From the NCBI GenBank assembly GCA_035645695.1, contig DASQMC010000030.1:92666-156665 (forward strand): a DNA stretch of 64,000 nucleotides, read 5' to 3'. The position numbers and the translations under genes were made by a program. The notes beneath the pieces are model-generated. The model searched no databases and was not told where the DNA came from. It saw nothing but the letters and a program-made list of their open reading frames with translations. Source of the DNA: JAIVJZ01 sp035645695 (GTDB lineage: Bacteria > Acidobacteriota > Blastocatellia > Pyrinomonadales > Pyrinomonadaceae). The number at the start of each line of letters is the position of its first letter. Position 1 is the stretch's first letter. Of the stretch, positions 49,306-57,265 are shown piece after piece.

Positions 49306-49488
49306 CTATTTATCAATCGCAATCTTTTCCGCTGCCACCAGCACCACGCGCCCGTCTCTCCAGGCGGCGACGGTGTTGCCCGCGCGCTTGTGCGTGAGTA
49401 ACGCGTGGCGGACGGCGCGGCGCATGGCGTGTTCGATTGATTTGGTCTGGTCGGACATTTTCGTCGGGCTGGTGTGTTTGTCTCTCAT
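49306..49488 (-). CDS. Small protein paired with the zeta-toxin gene
   Basis: This 60-residue protein (MRDKHTSPTKMSDQTKSIE...) contains IEHAMRRAVRHALLTHKRAGNTVAAWRDGRVVLVAAEKI, a pattern seen in small proteins encoded directly after zeta-toxin-like ATPases. The ATG at 49488 overlaps the stop of the zeta gene (ATGA), so the two are translationally coupled. By analogy it is the antitoxin, but epsilon-type antitoxins are normally encoded upstream and look different. It could also be a novel antitoxin or an unrelated small regulator. Confidence 0.65.
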   Translation of the reverse strand: MRDKHTSPTKMSDQTKSIEHAMRRAVRHALLTHKRAGNTVAAWRDGRVVLVAAEKIAIDK

Positions 49489-50081
49489 ACGGAACGCCTC
49501 TGAAACTCCTGCCATAAATCCTGTTGGATCACTTTCGTAAACTCGTCTCGACGGCCGACGGCGACGGGGCGCGGCGCATCGAGGGTGGAATTATCGTATA
49601 TTCCCCACGTATCGGCCAGGGGGCGGTAGAGACGGAAGAAGTTGCGCGCGCCGTTGCGGAAACGCCTGCGGACGACCGCTTCGTGAACGTGGTGGCCGCC
49701 GAGGCGCACACGCGAGCGCACGCGCTCGACGGCCAGTTCGGGACTCTGCAAGGTGAGGTAGAGCAGTTGAAATTCGTAGCCCTCGCGCCGTAAGGCGGCG
49801 ACGAAGGCGGCGTAGGAACGCGTGGCGAGCGTCGTCTCGAAGGCGAAGCTCGCGCGGGCGCGGGCGAGGTCGCGAAGGCGCGCGAGCATGATGCGCCCAG
49901 CCTCGAAGGTCACACTCTCAGGGCTGAAGGCCGAGAGGCCGAGCGCGATGGTATCGGCGTTGACGAATTCGCCCACGCCGAACGTATCGCGCAAGAGAAA
50001 GGGCGCGAGGGTGGATTTCCCCGCCCCGTTCGGCCCGGCGATGATGAAGACTTGCGGTGTTGGCGTCAGCGCATCCGGCAT
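49485..50081 (-). CDS. Zeta-toxin-like P-loop kinase
   Basis: This 198-residue protein has the Walker A motif IIAGPNGAGKSTLAPFLLRD and a zeta-toxin-like core: EFVNADTIALGL, FAFETTLATRSYAAFVAALRREGYEFQLLYLTLQSPELAVERVRSRVRLGGHHVHEAVVRRRF. Zeta toxins phosphorylate UDP-N-acetylglucosamine; several close relatives have other substrates or are not toxic. It starts 7 nt after the rpiB stop, so it is co-transcribed with rpiB, and its stop overlaps the start of the small protein. The codon usage is native-like. Confidence 0.78.
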   Translation of the reverse strand: MPDALTPTPQVFIIAGPNGAGKSTLAPFLLRDTFGVGEFVNADTIALGLSAFSPESVTFEAGRIMLARLRDLARARASFAFETTLATRSYAAFVAALRREGYEFQLLYLTLQSPELAVERVRSRVRLGGHHVHEAVVRRRFRNGARNFFRLYRPLADTWGIYDNSTLDAPRPVAVGRRDEFTKVIQQDLWQEFQRRSV

Positions 50082-50088
50082 CGAAACT

Positions 50089-50970
50089 TCACGCGCGATA
50101 CTGGCGTTCGACCGCTACGATCTTCGCCACGCGCTTGCGGTGTCGATCCTCGGTAATCTCGGTCGAGAGCCACGCGGCGACGATCTCGCGCATCTCGGCG
50201 GGCGTGACGGTGGCGCTGCCGAGCGTGAGCACGTTGGCGTCGTTGTGCTCGCGCGAGTTGACGGCGACTTTGACGGAGTAGCAGGCGGCGGCGCGCACGC
50301 CGGGCACTTTGTTGGCCGTCATGGCGGAACCGACGCCCGCGCCGTCGATGACGATGCCGAGGTCGCATTCGCCGTCCGAGACGGCGCGCGCAACCGCGTG
50401 TGCGAAGTCCGGATAATCTACGGCGTCGGTCGAGTTCGTGCCGAAGTCGCGGACGCGGTGGCCGAGTTCGGCGAGATAAATTTTGAGTTCTTCTTTCAGA
50501 GGGTAGCCGCCGTGATCCGCGCCGACGCCGACCGACTTGCTTTCGCGCAAGCCGCGACGGGAGACGCGACGGACGAGTTCGATGCCCTGTTCGCGCACGA
50601 TGTCGGCGGCAAGCGGAGTGAGCCGCGCGCCCTCGGCGATGCGCAGGCGCGCGCCGCGTTCGAGGCCGCGCACGTCCGCCTCGGTGATGACGGTCTTTGA
50701 GGATTCGTCGCGCGCGATGGGACGCTCGTCCGTCGCGCTCGCCGTAGGCGCGGCGGCGGGGCGCGTCGGCGGCGCGGCGGTCGTCGTCTTTGCGGGCGAC
50801 GGCGCGGGGGCACCGGCGGGCGCGTTTGCGGATGAAGTCGCCGCTGAAGTCGGCGATGAAGTCGCCGCTGTTTGGGATGCGTCGCCGCTCTCTTCTTCGG
50901 GCAACGCGTTATTGAGCACTTCGCGCACGAGGGCGCGGACGCGGTCGCGTGTAGATTGTTCTTCGGGCAT
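50089..50970 (-). CDS. rpiB: Ribose-5-phosphate isomerase B with targeting-like N-terminus
   Basis: RpiB interconverts ribose 5-phosphate and ribulose 5-phosphate. The catalytic domain (about 146-290) has VGVGADHGGYPLKEELKIYLAELGHRVRDFGTNSTDAVDYPDFAHAVARAVSDGECDLGIVIDGAGVGSAMTANKVPGVRAA and the following ACYSVKVAVNSREHNDANVLTLG. It is preceded by an amphipathic helix (RDRVRALVREVLNNAL, 8-23), a long Ala/Pro/Ser/Thr linker (25-90) and a small domain (VITEADVRGLERGARLRIAEGARLTPLAADIVREQGIELV) resembling the EutQ/PduL-type segment of microcompartment proteins. The extension strongly suggests encapsulation. Confidence 0.9.
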   Translation of the reverse strand: MPEEQSTRDRVRALVREVLNNALPEEESGDASQTAATSSPTSAATSSANAPAGAPAPSPAKTTTAAPPTRPAAAPTASATDERPIARDESSKTVITEADVRGLERGARLRIAEGARLTPLAADIVREQGIELVRRVSRRGLRESKSVGVGADHGGYPLKEELKIYLAELGHRVRDFGTNSTDAVDYPDFAHAVARAVSDGECDLGIVIDGAGVGSAMTANKVPGVRAAACYSVKVAVNSREHNDANVLTLGSATVTPAEMREIVAAWLSTEITEDRHRKRVAKIVAVERQYRA

Positions 50971-50974
50971 AAGA

Positions 50975-51092
50975 GTTAGCAGTCAGCTATCAGCCGTCAG
51001 CCGTCAGCTTTTAAAATTCGGTTGTTGCCGGTCTATCACTTCAGGTCAGACACTTACTGAAAGCTGATGGCTGACGGCTGACGGCTACCAGC
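50975..51092. repeat. Heptamer inverted-repeat (CAGCCGT units)
   Basis: The left arm contains CAGTCAG, CTATCAG, CCGTCAG, CCGTCAG and CTTTTA, and the right arm contains AGCTGATGG, CTGACGG, CTGACGG. The arms (50975-51015 and 51060-51092) are separated by about 45 nt, longer than in other elements. It lies between rpiB (minus) and hpt (plus), upstream of both start codons. Confidence 0.8.
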
Positions 51093-51232
51093 TTGATTTC
51101 ATTGACCTGCGGCGAGCGGCTACTTTAGTATGTCGCACCGGGAGGCGCGCGCGCAAACGGCGTTGCCCTCCCCAGCACACAACTTTTAAGTTCCGAACAT
51201 TTCCATCATACGCAGTTACGAGGAGGCCGCCC

Positions 51233-51802
51233 TTGTCAGCTTCAGCCGCTCCCGTCCCCAGCGAGTTTACCAACGATAATCTCGAACCGATGTTCGGCGC
51301 CGAACAGATTCAGGCACGCATCAGCGAACTCGGCGCCGAGATCGCGCGCGATTACGCGGGGCGCAATCCCCTTTTGCTCGGCGTGCTCAAAGGCGCGTTC
51401 ATCTTCCTCAGCGACTTGATGCGCGCCATCGACATGCGCGTCGGCGTAGAGTTCATGGCGATCTCAAGTTACGGCGAGTCCACGCGCTCGTCGGGCGAGG
51501 TCAAGATCGTGAAAGACCTGGACGTGCCCATCGAGGGGCGCGACATCCTCATCGTCGAAGACATCGTGGACACTGGGCTGACGCTCTCTTACCTCATGGC
51601 GAACCTGCATTCGCGTGGCGCGGCGAGCGTCAAACTCGCCGCGCTTCTCAACAAACAGGAGCGGCGGCTGCGGGAAGTGACGATTGACTATCTCGGCTTC
51701 ACCATCCCGGATGCTTTCGTCGTCGGCTACGGACTCGACTTCGCCGAACGCTACCGCAACCTGCCCTACATCGCGGTCATCAAAGACCCAACGCGCGATT
51801 AA
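51233..51802 (+). CDS. hpt: Hypoxanthine phosphoribosyltransferase
   Basis: This purine-salvage enzyme makes IMP/GMP from hypoxanthine/guanine and PRPP. The PRPP-binding motif is ILIVEDIVDTGLTLSYL, with IELGAEIARDYAGRNPLLLGVLKGAFIFLSDLMRAI and VEFMAISSYGESTRSSGEVKIVKDLD upstream and PDAFVVGYGLDFAERYRNLPYI near the end. The start is TTG at 51233: a perfect AGGAGG is at 51221-51226, 6 nt before it. The stop TAA shares bases with the stop of the convergent DUF434 gene. Confidence 0.93.
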   Translation: MSASAAPVPSEFTNDNLEPMFGAEQIQARISELGAEIARDYAGRNPLLLGVLKGAFIFLSDLMRAIDMRVGVEFMAISSYGESTRSSGEVKIVKDLDVPIEGRDILIVEDIVDTGLTLSYLMANLHSRGAASVKLAALLNKQERRLREVTIDYLGFTIPDAFVVGYGLDFAERYRNLPYIAVIKDPTRD

Positions 51803-52542
51803 GGCGCACTTCCGTCGGCATCCGGCCTCAAATCGATCACCCAGGATTCCGGCAGCCGGGCTTCGACCAGACGGCGGCCGAGGTTAACCCAACGCGCCGC
51901 TTTGTCCAGAACGTTCGAGTCGGAGGTGACGGCGATTGCGGTTGAAGCCGCGATCTCCCGGTCGGGGTTGAAGACGAGTTCCACGCGCCACGGCCAACCG
52001 CGCCGTGCGGCCAAATTCCGAATCCTCTCCGCCAGCCGCCCGCTGTTCGAGATCGGCTTGTCCAGCAACCACCCGACCGTCGCGGGTTCGAGAACCTCAA
52101 GCGCTTCGCCGATCACATCCAACGCACGGTCAGTCTCCGCCACCGCGCGGTAAGAGCCGTGGACGCTCGACAGATCGCGCAGGCAGCCGTCGCGGCAGAG
52201 CATCAGGACGCCGCCGCCGAGCGCGGCCTCCACCGTGATGATGAGGTTGAAACCGTCTATGATCAGTTCGTCGCCTTCAACTTCGCGTTCGGACAGGCAT
52301 CGCGCGGCGCGGCCTTCGAGGTTCGCATCGGAGCAGGCCGCGCGCGCGACGGCGAGGCGTTGCCGCTCGGTCAACTCGTAACGGTCGCCGACGAGTTTCA
52401 GCGCGGACTTCGATGCGTAGCCGCGCGAGAGCAGCCACGACAACTCCGCGACGGCGGCGCGCAGCGCGGCCAGCCGCTCCGCCGCGAACAACTGCCGGTC
52501 GGCCGGATGCGCGCCGCGATGTTGCCGCCTATCTGGACTCAC
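51799..52542 (-). CDS. DUF434 domain-containing protein
   Basis: This 247-residue protein matches the DUF434 / DUF5616 family, otherwise common in archaea and found in some bacteria. It includes AELSWLLSRGYASKSALKLVGDRYELTERQRLAVARAACSD, EVEGDELIIDGFNLIITVEAALGGGVLMLCRDGCLRDLSSVHGSYR and WRVELVFNPDREIAASTAIAVTSDSNVLDKAARWVNLGRRLVE. A C-terminal PIN-like or RNA-binding function is possible. The GTG start at 52542 has no clear ribosome binding site. It lies 38 bp after deoB on the same strand. Confidence 0.82.
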   Translation of the reverse strand: MSPDRRQHRGAHPADRQLFAAERLAALRAAVAELSWLLSRGYASKSALKLVGDRYELTERQRLAVARAACSDANLEGRAARCLSEREVEGDELIIDGFNLIITVEAALGGGVLMLCRDGCLRDLSSVHGSYRAVAETDRALDVIGEALEVLEPATVGWLLDKPISNSGRLAERIRNLAARRGWPWRVELVFNPDREIAASTAIAVTSDSNVLDKAARWVNLGRRLVEARLPESWVIDLRPDADGSAP

Positions 52543-52580
52543 TTGTACGAGACCCCGCCGCGCCGGTCGAAGTGATCATT

Positions 52581-53768
52581 TCAGCCGGTTATCTCAGACA
52601 GAAAACTCTCTCCCGCCGCGAGTCGCAGATTGAAGTTTTCGGCGACGGTCTGCCCCATGTCGGCGAGCGAGCGGCGCGTGCCGAGATTGACGCCCGCGCG
52701 CGCGCGCCGCCCGTAAACGATCAGCGGGACGTATTCGCGCGTGTGATCGGTGCCGCGATAGGTGGGGTCGTTGCCGTGGTCGGCGGTGAGGATGAGCAGG
52801 TCGCGTTCGCCCATCGCCGCTTCGATTTCGGGAAGGCGCGCGTCGAAGTGTTCGAGGGCGCGTGCGTAGCCTTCCACGTCGCGGCGGTGGCCGTAGAGCA
52901 TGTCGAAATCGACGAGGTTGGTGAAGATGAGGCCGCGCGTGCGTTCGTCCGCGAGGGCGCGCATGGTCTGGTCGATTGACTGGTCGTTGTTCTTGGCCTT
53001 CAAGTCCTGCGTCGCGCCGAGCGAATCGTAGATGGAGGCGATCTTGCCGATGCAGACCACGTCGAGTCCCGCATCGCTCAGGGCGACGAGCAGATTCTCG
53101 CGCGGCGGCGGCACGGCATAGTCGTGGCGGTTCTCGGTGCGCTGGAACGCGCCGGGCGCACCCGTGAAAGGACGCGCGATGACGCGCCCGACTTCGTGTT
53201 CGCCGCGTAGTATCCGCCGCGCCGCCAGGCAAATTTCGTACAGGCGTTCGACCGAGATCACCTCTTCGTGCGCGGCGATTTGAAAGACCGAATCGGCGGA
53301 GGTGTAGACGATGGGCTTGCCCGTCCGAACGTGCTCCGCGCCGAGTTCCTTGATGATCTCCGTCCCCGAAGCGGGGCAGTTGCCGAGCACGCCGGGCACG
53401 CCCGCCTCCGCCACGAAGCGCGCGAGCACGTCCGCCGGAAAGCCTTCCGGGTAGGTCGGGAACGCCTCGTCCAGAATGATCCCGGCCATCTCCCAGTGTC
53501 CCGTCGTCGTGTCCTTGCCGTTCGATTGCAGGGCGCAGCGGCCGTATGAGCCGCGCGGGCTCGCAATGGGCGGCACATTCGCGAGCGGGCGCACGTTGCC
53601 GAGTCCGAGCGATTGCAAATTCGGCAGGCGCACCTCGCGCGACGCGCAGATGTGGCCGAGCGTGTCGGAACCGGCATCGCCCCACGCGGCGGCGTCCGGC
53701 ATCTCGCCCATGCCGAGACTGTCGAGCACGACGAGGACGATGCGATCAAATGGATTCTCATTAGGCAT
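52581..53768 (-). CDS. deoB: Phosphopentomutase
   Basis: DeoB interconverts (deoxy)ribose 1-phosphate and 5-phosphate in nucleoside breakdown, feeding DeoC. It is an alkaline phosphatase superfamily enzyme. The N-terminal metal-binding residues are IVLVVLDSLGMGEMPDAAAWGDAGSDTLGHI, the central NGKDTTTGHWEMAGI carries the phospho-Thr region, and the C-terminal metal site is LTADHGNDPTYRGTDHTREYVPLIVYG. The 395-aa length is normal. It lies near deoC and rpiB, so the local pentose-phosphate module is complete. Confidence 0.94.
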   Translation of the reverse strand: MPNENPFDRIVLVVLDSLGMGEMPDAAAWGDAGSDTLGHICASREVRLPNLQSLGLGNVRPLANVPPIASPRGSYGRCALQSNGKDTTTGHWEMAGIILDEAFPTYPEGFPADVLARFVAEAGVPGVLGNCPASGTEIIKELGAEHVRTGKPIVYTSADSVFQIAAHEEVISVERLYEICLAARRILRGEHEVGRVIARPFTGAPGAFQRTENRHDYAVPPPRENLLVALSDAGLDVVCIGKIASIYDSLGATQDLKAKNNDQSIDQTMRALADERTRGLIFTNLVDFDMLYGHRRDVEGYARALEHFDARLPEIEAAMGERDLLILTADHGNDPTYRGTDHTREYVPLIVYGRRARAGVNLGTRRSLADMGQTVAENFNLRLAAGESFLSEITG

Positions 53769-53797
53769 GGAGACGGATTTCCTCTGGGTGGATTTTT

Positions 53798-55063
53798 TTA
53801 ACTCTTCGGGGCTTGATAGCCTTCGCGTGCGACGACCTGTGCGCCCTGTTGCAGGCCGCGCACCTCGACTTTGATGGTGCGGAAGCCGCCGTCGCGCGCC
53901 TTGTTGGTCGAATAGTAGCCGAGACTGTATTGCTTGCCGATGTCCGCGGCGACCTGTGCGAAGGCGGCGCGGGCGTCGCGCAGGTCAGCGGCGTTAAAGG
54001 CTTTGCCGCCGGAGTCGCGCGCGAGTTCCTGCATCTCGCGGCGGGCGAGTTGGTAGAGAGCGCGGCTGATCTCCATGCGCTCGAACGGCCCCATGCGGCA
54101 GAAGTTCATATAGTCGGCGGCTTCGGCGCGCGGGTCGAATATTTTGCGGTAGCGTTGCAGTTGCACGCGCGAAAGGCTCAGGCGGCCGTCGTCCTGACAG
54201 TCTTTCATCAGGCGCTCTTCGACGAAATCCTCCGTGTTGACCCCTATGAAATAGGCGACCGTGCCCGTCTGTTGGAGGCGAGCGCGCGCATCCGCGAAGT
54301 CGGCCTCGCTCGTCGAATCAACCCCGTCGGTCAGGGCGACGAGCGCGCGACGGCCGCGCAACTCGGGGCGCGGCGGCGCGCGAAAGACTTCCTTTGCGAT
54401 GCGTTCGAGGGCGTCGTAGAAGGGCGTGCCGTTGCTCGAACCGATGCTCTCGATGGCCTGTTGGAGCGCGGCGCGGTCGTCCGTCAGGTGTGTCATCAGT
54501 TCGACGGTGGCGAGTTTCGTTCCAGCGTCCTCCCGCGAGTTGAAGGCGACGATGGCGATGCGGTCGCCGGGGCGCAGGGCATCTATGAAAGCGTTGGCGG
54601 CGCGGCGAATGAGGCCGACTTCGGCGCGCGTCGAACCGGAAGTGTCGAGCAGGAGCGCGACTTCGAAGGGCGCGTCCGTTGCGATGAAATTGGCGACGCG
54701 CTGCGGGCGGCCGTCTTCGTAGAGGGCGAAGTTTTCGGCGCGCAGGTTCGTGAGCGTGCGCCCCGTGCGATCCGTCACCGTCACGGGCACGGTGACGAGT
54801 TGCGTCTCCACGCGCACCACGTCGTCCTCGTCAACCTCTTCCCGCGCGGTGGGCGAGGGCGTCGCGCGGGGCGTCTGTTGCGCGGGCGGCGCGGGCGTCG
54901 AACCGACGCGCCGGGGACGCTGTTGCGGTGCGCCCTGCTGCTGCTGCTGCGGCCGCGTCTGCGAAAGAGAGACTTGTAACCCGGCGATGCCCGCCGCGAG
55001 CACGAGCAGCGAGGCGATTGCCGCCAGCCGCGCGCGTTTTTGCTTTGAGGGATGATTCGACAT
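53798..55063 (-). CDS. Secreted VWFA-related protein, second copy
   Basis: This 421-residue protein has a signal-anchor-like start (LAAIASLLVLAAGIAGLQVSLS) and a Gln/Pro-rich linker. Its VWFA-related domain reads ENFALYEDGRPQRVANFIATDAPFEVALLLDTSGSTRAEVGLIRRAANAF (MIDAS DTSGST), with later LRGRRALVALTDGVDSTSEADF. The C-terminal REMQELARDSGGKAFNAADLRDARAAF is typical of this family. Compared with the copy at 42886 it lacks the glycine-rich insertion and keeps more of the central region. The start at ATG 55063 is favoured by signal position. Confidence 0.82.
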   Translation of the reverse strand: MSNHPSKQKRARLAAIASLLVLAAGIAGLQVSLSQTRPQQQQQGAPQQRPRRVGSTPAPPAQQTPRATPSPTAREEVDEDDVVRVETQLVTVPVTVTDRTGRTLTNLRAENFALYEDGRPQRVANFIATDAPFEVALLLDTSGSTRAEVGLIRRAANAFIDALRPGDRIAIVAFNSREDAGTKLATVELMTHLTDDRAALQQAIESIGSSNGTPFYDALERIAKEVFRAPPRPELRGRRALVALTDGVDSTSEADFADARARLQQTGTVAYFIGVNTEDFVEERLMKDCQDDGRLSLSRVQLQRYRKIFDPRAEAADYMNFCRMGPFERMEISRALYQLARREMQELARDSGGKAFNAADLRDARAAFAQVAADIGKQYSLGYYSTNKARDGGFRTIKVEVRGLQQGAQVVAREGYQAPKS

Positions 55064-55139
55064 AGACTTACACTTCATATGGAAAACCGGCGGAGTTAAA
55101 TATAGCCGCAAACCCTTGATGACTGAAAGGAGCGACGCG

Positions 55140-55337
55140 ATGCCCGTCATCGGAAGACTCGACGATCAAGTCGAAGCCGTGCTCATCAACCCGCACGGGC
55201 GGCGACGCAGGGAACCGGACGAGGATGAACGCGAGCGACCACCGCGTCCGCCCGTCGCAACCGAAGAACGCGACGGCGCGGAGTCAACTACGGAGAAACG
55301 CGAAGCCGGGTCAACGCTGCCCGTGTGGCTGCTGTGA
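55140..55337 (+). CDS. Small conserved hypothetical protein
   Basis: This 65-residue protein starts at ATG 55140 with AAAGGAG about 8 nt upstream. It reads MPVIGRLDDQVEAVLINPHGRR followed by an Arg/Glu-rich charged region and a short hydrophobic end (TLPVWLL). The composition resembles small cytoplasmic acidobacterial proteins with a conserved N-terminal IGRLDDQVE. The strong ribosome binding site argues for translation. No function can be assigned. Confidence 0.65.
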   Translation: MPVIGRLDDQVEAVLINPHGRRRREPDEDERERPPRPPVATEERDGAESTTEKREAGSTLPVWLL

Positions 55338-55448
55338 ACGGCGGCGACCGCGACGCGAAATGCACGGGTCATCACACTCCCGCTTATGCCCACGGTTCCC
55401 GAACATCGTTCTCCGCGCCACGCCGCGCGCCCGGAACTCTGACGCTGC

Positions 55449-55477
55449 TTGACACCGTGCAGGGCTTCTTTTAGGAT
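55449..55477 (+). promoter_or_regulatory. Strong sigma-70 promoter upstream of tRNA genes
   Basis: TTGACA (55449-55454) and TAGGAT (55472-55477) are separated by exactly 17 bp. Transcription would run through a leader of about 170 nt with a hairpin CGCTTCG/CGAAGCG (55484-55528) towards tRNA-Val and tRNA-Asp. The leader itself shows no gene. Confidence 0.7.
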
Positions 55478-55653
55478 GAGTCTCGCTTCGGAACAACAAA
55501 CATCCGGTCTGTTATTCCAAACGAAGCGTCGGTCTTTGAAGCGGGCGTGAGTAGAGGTCGAAGAGGTTAGCGTGGCCGGTCTTTTGCCGGCGGATTAGCG
55601 CGATCCGTTTTCATGGTGAGATTCGCAGCCTTAAGTAGCGCGTCTTCAACTAG

Positions 55654-55729
55654 AGGCACGTACTGTCAATGGTAGACGACCGCCCTTACAAGGCGGGGGT
55701 TGTGGGTTCGAGTCCCACCGTGCCTACCA
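55654..55729 (+). tRNA. tRNA-Val (anticodon TAC)
   Basis: The acceptor stem AGGCACG/CGTGCCT pairs fully. The anticodon stem CCGCC/GGCGG encloses loop CTTACAA, giving anticodon TAC for valine. The T arm is GTGGG-TTCGAGT-CCCAC and CCA is encoded. The D arm is TGTC...GACG. Confidence 0.93.
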
Positions 55730-55793
55730 TTAGCGACACTGGTGCCCTCCCCGGCATCATCGCCCGCCGCAGCGGTTTAAGTTTTGAAGTTTT

Positions 55794-55875
<82 letters not shown>

Positions 55876-55881
55876 TCAAAC

Positions 55882-55930
55882 CCGAGAGCGGTTGTCTTTT
55901 GATGAACTCAAAAGGCAACCGCTTTTGCTT
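55882..55930 (+). terminator. Intrinsic terminator after the tRNA genes
   Basis: AGCGGTTGTCTTTTGA and TCAAAAGGCAACCGCT form a long stem with a short loop, followed by TTTGCTTTT. Confidence 0.85.
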
Positions 55931-55985
55931 TTCGCGCGCCCTTGCTTTTCCAACCGCTTTTGCTTTTCGCGCGCCTTCGCTTTTC
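55917..55985. repeat. Direct tandem repeat of about 35 bp
   Basis: AACCGCTTTTGCTTTTCGCG starts two adjacent copies (55917-55951 and 55952-55985), which differ mainly near the end. The right arm of the tRNA terminator contributes the first bases. It lies upstream of moeA and is not protein coding. Confidence 0.75.
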
Positions 55986-56017
55986 TCGCTCGCAAATTTT
56001 TGTTAGCGTCTGCCGAC

Positions 56018-57238
56018 ATGATCCCGGTCGCGGAAGCCATCCGCATCATCGAAGAACAGACGCCGCGCTTGCCCGCAGAGGCCGTCGCGCTCGCGGAGGC
56101 GCGCGGGCGCGTGCTGGCCGAAGACGTTGTGGCCGACACGGATTTGCCGCCGTTCGACCGCGCCATGATGGACGGTTACGCGGTGCGCGCGGCCGACACG
56201 GAAGGAGCGAGCGCGGCTGCGCCCGCGCGACTGTCGATTGCGGGCGAAGCGGCGGCGGGCGCGGGTTGGCGCGGAGAGTTGCGGCCGGGCGAGGCCGTGC
56301 GGATCATGACGGGCGCACCCGTGCCCGCGGGCGCGGACAGCGTGCAGCAGGTCGAAGTGACGCGCGAACTCGAAGACGGCGCGTTCGTCGAAATCGAGCG
56401 GGCGACCACGCCCGCGCAGTTCATTACGAAACGCGCGACGGAGATCACGCGCGGCGAGACGGTGCTGCGCGCCGGGGAATTGATCAACGCGGCGTCGATG
56501 GCCGCGCTGGCCTCTTTCGGTTATGCGCGTGTGCGCGTTGGCGCTCGCCCGCGCGTCTCGGTGCTGGCGACGGGGACGGAGTTGGTTGAAGTCTGCGCGC
56601 AGCCCGGTGCGGATCAAATTCGCGACTCGAACACTTATTCGCTGCTCGCCTATGCGGAGGCGGCGGGCGCGACGGTCGAGCACGCGCCCGTAGCCGCCGA
56701 CGACGCCGAACTCCTCGCGCGCGTGATCGCCGAGCGTGCGGAGCGCGCGGATGTGCTCGTCCTGTCGGGCGGCGTCTCGATGGGCGTCTACGATTTCACG
56801 AAGACGGCGCTCGGCGCGCTCGGCGCGGAGATATTTTTCGAGCGGGTTAGTTTGCGTCCCGGTAAGCCGACGGTCTTCGCGCGCCTCGGCCGGACGCTCG
56901 TCTTCGGGTTGCCCGGCAATCCCGTCTCGGTCTCCGTCACCTTCAACCTGTTCGCGCGCACGGCGATTCGCGCGATGCAGGGCGCGCGCGATGCCGCGCT
57001 CGTCGCGGAACAGGCCGTGCTCGGCCGCAGCGTGCGCGGCGCAAACGAGCGCGCGAGCTATCTTCCGGCCGAACTCCGCACGGACGACGCGGGGCGACTC
57101 ATCGCGGAACCTCTGCGCTGGGGCGGCTCGTCCGACTTCGTGGCCTTCACGCGCGCCGGGGCGCTCGTCATCGTCGAAGCGGGCGTCCCTGTGGTCGAGG
57201 CGGGGACGGTTGTGCGCGTGGTTCGCCTGCCCGCTTAG
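56018..57238 (+). CDS. moeA: Molybdopterin molybdenumtransferase MoeA
   Basis: MoeA inserts molybdenum into adenylated molybdopterin. The N-terminal domain reads MIPVAEAIRIIEEQTPRLPAEAVALAEARGRVLAEDVVADTDLPPFDRAMMDGYAVRAADT, with the conserved PPFDRSxMDGYA-type motif. The molybdopterin-binding domain has DQIRDSNTYSLLA, VLVLSGGVSMGVYDFTK, RPGKPTVFARLGRTLVFGLPGNPVS. The 406-aa length is typical. The ATG at 56018 is chosen; upstream residues are encoded by the direct repeat. No strong ribosome binding site is visible. moaC lies 1.8 kb downstream. Confidence 0.93.
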   Translation: MIPVAEAIRIIEEQTPRLPAEAVALAEARGRVLAEDVVADTDLPPFDRAMMDGYAVRAADTEGASAAAPARLSIAGEAAAGAGWRGELRPGEAVRIMTGAPVPAGADSVQQVEVTRELEDGAFVEIERATTPAQFITKRATEITRGETVLRAGELINAASMAALASFGYARVRVGARPRVSVLATGTELVEVCAQPGADQIRDSNTYSLLAYAEAAGATVEHAPVAADDAELLARVIAERAERADVLVLSGGVSMGVYDFTKTALGALGAEIFFERVSLRPGKPTVFARLGRTLVFGLPGNPVSVSVTFNLFARTAIRAMQGARDAALVAEQAVLGRSVRGANERASYLPAELRTDDAGRLIAEPLRWGGSSDFVAFTRAGALVIVEAGVPVVEAGTVVRVVRLPA

Positions 57239-57265
57239 TCGAAGTCCGAATCATTCGCGGACGAC

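Noticed and set aside
12403..51092. Possible CRISPR arrays
   Set aside because: The repeats are heptamers without unique spacers and usually form inverted pairs; no cas genes are present.
53813..54979. Long plus-strand frame opposite the second VWFA gene
   Set aside because: It is a shadow of the VWFA coding region; the sense strand has the MIDAS motif and a signal sequence.
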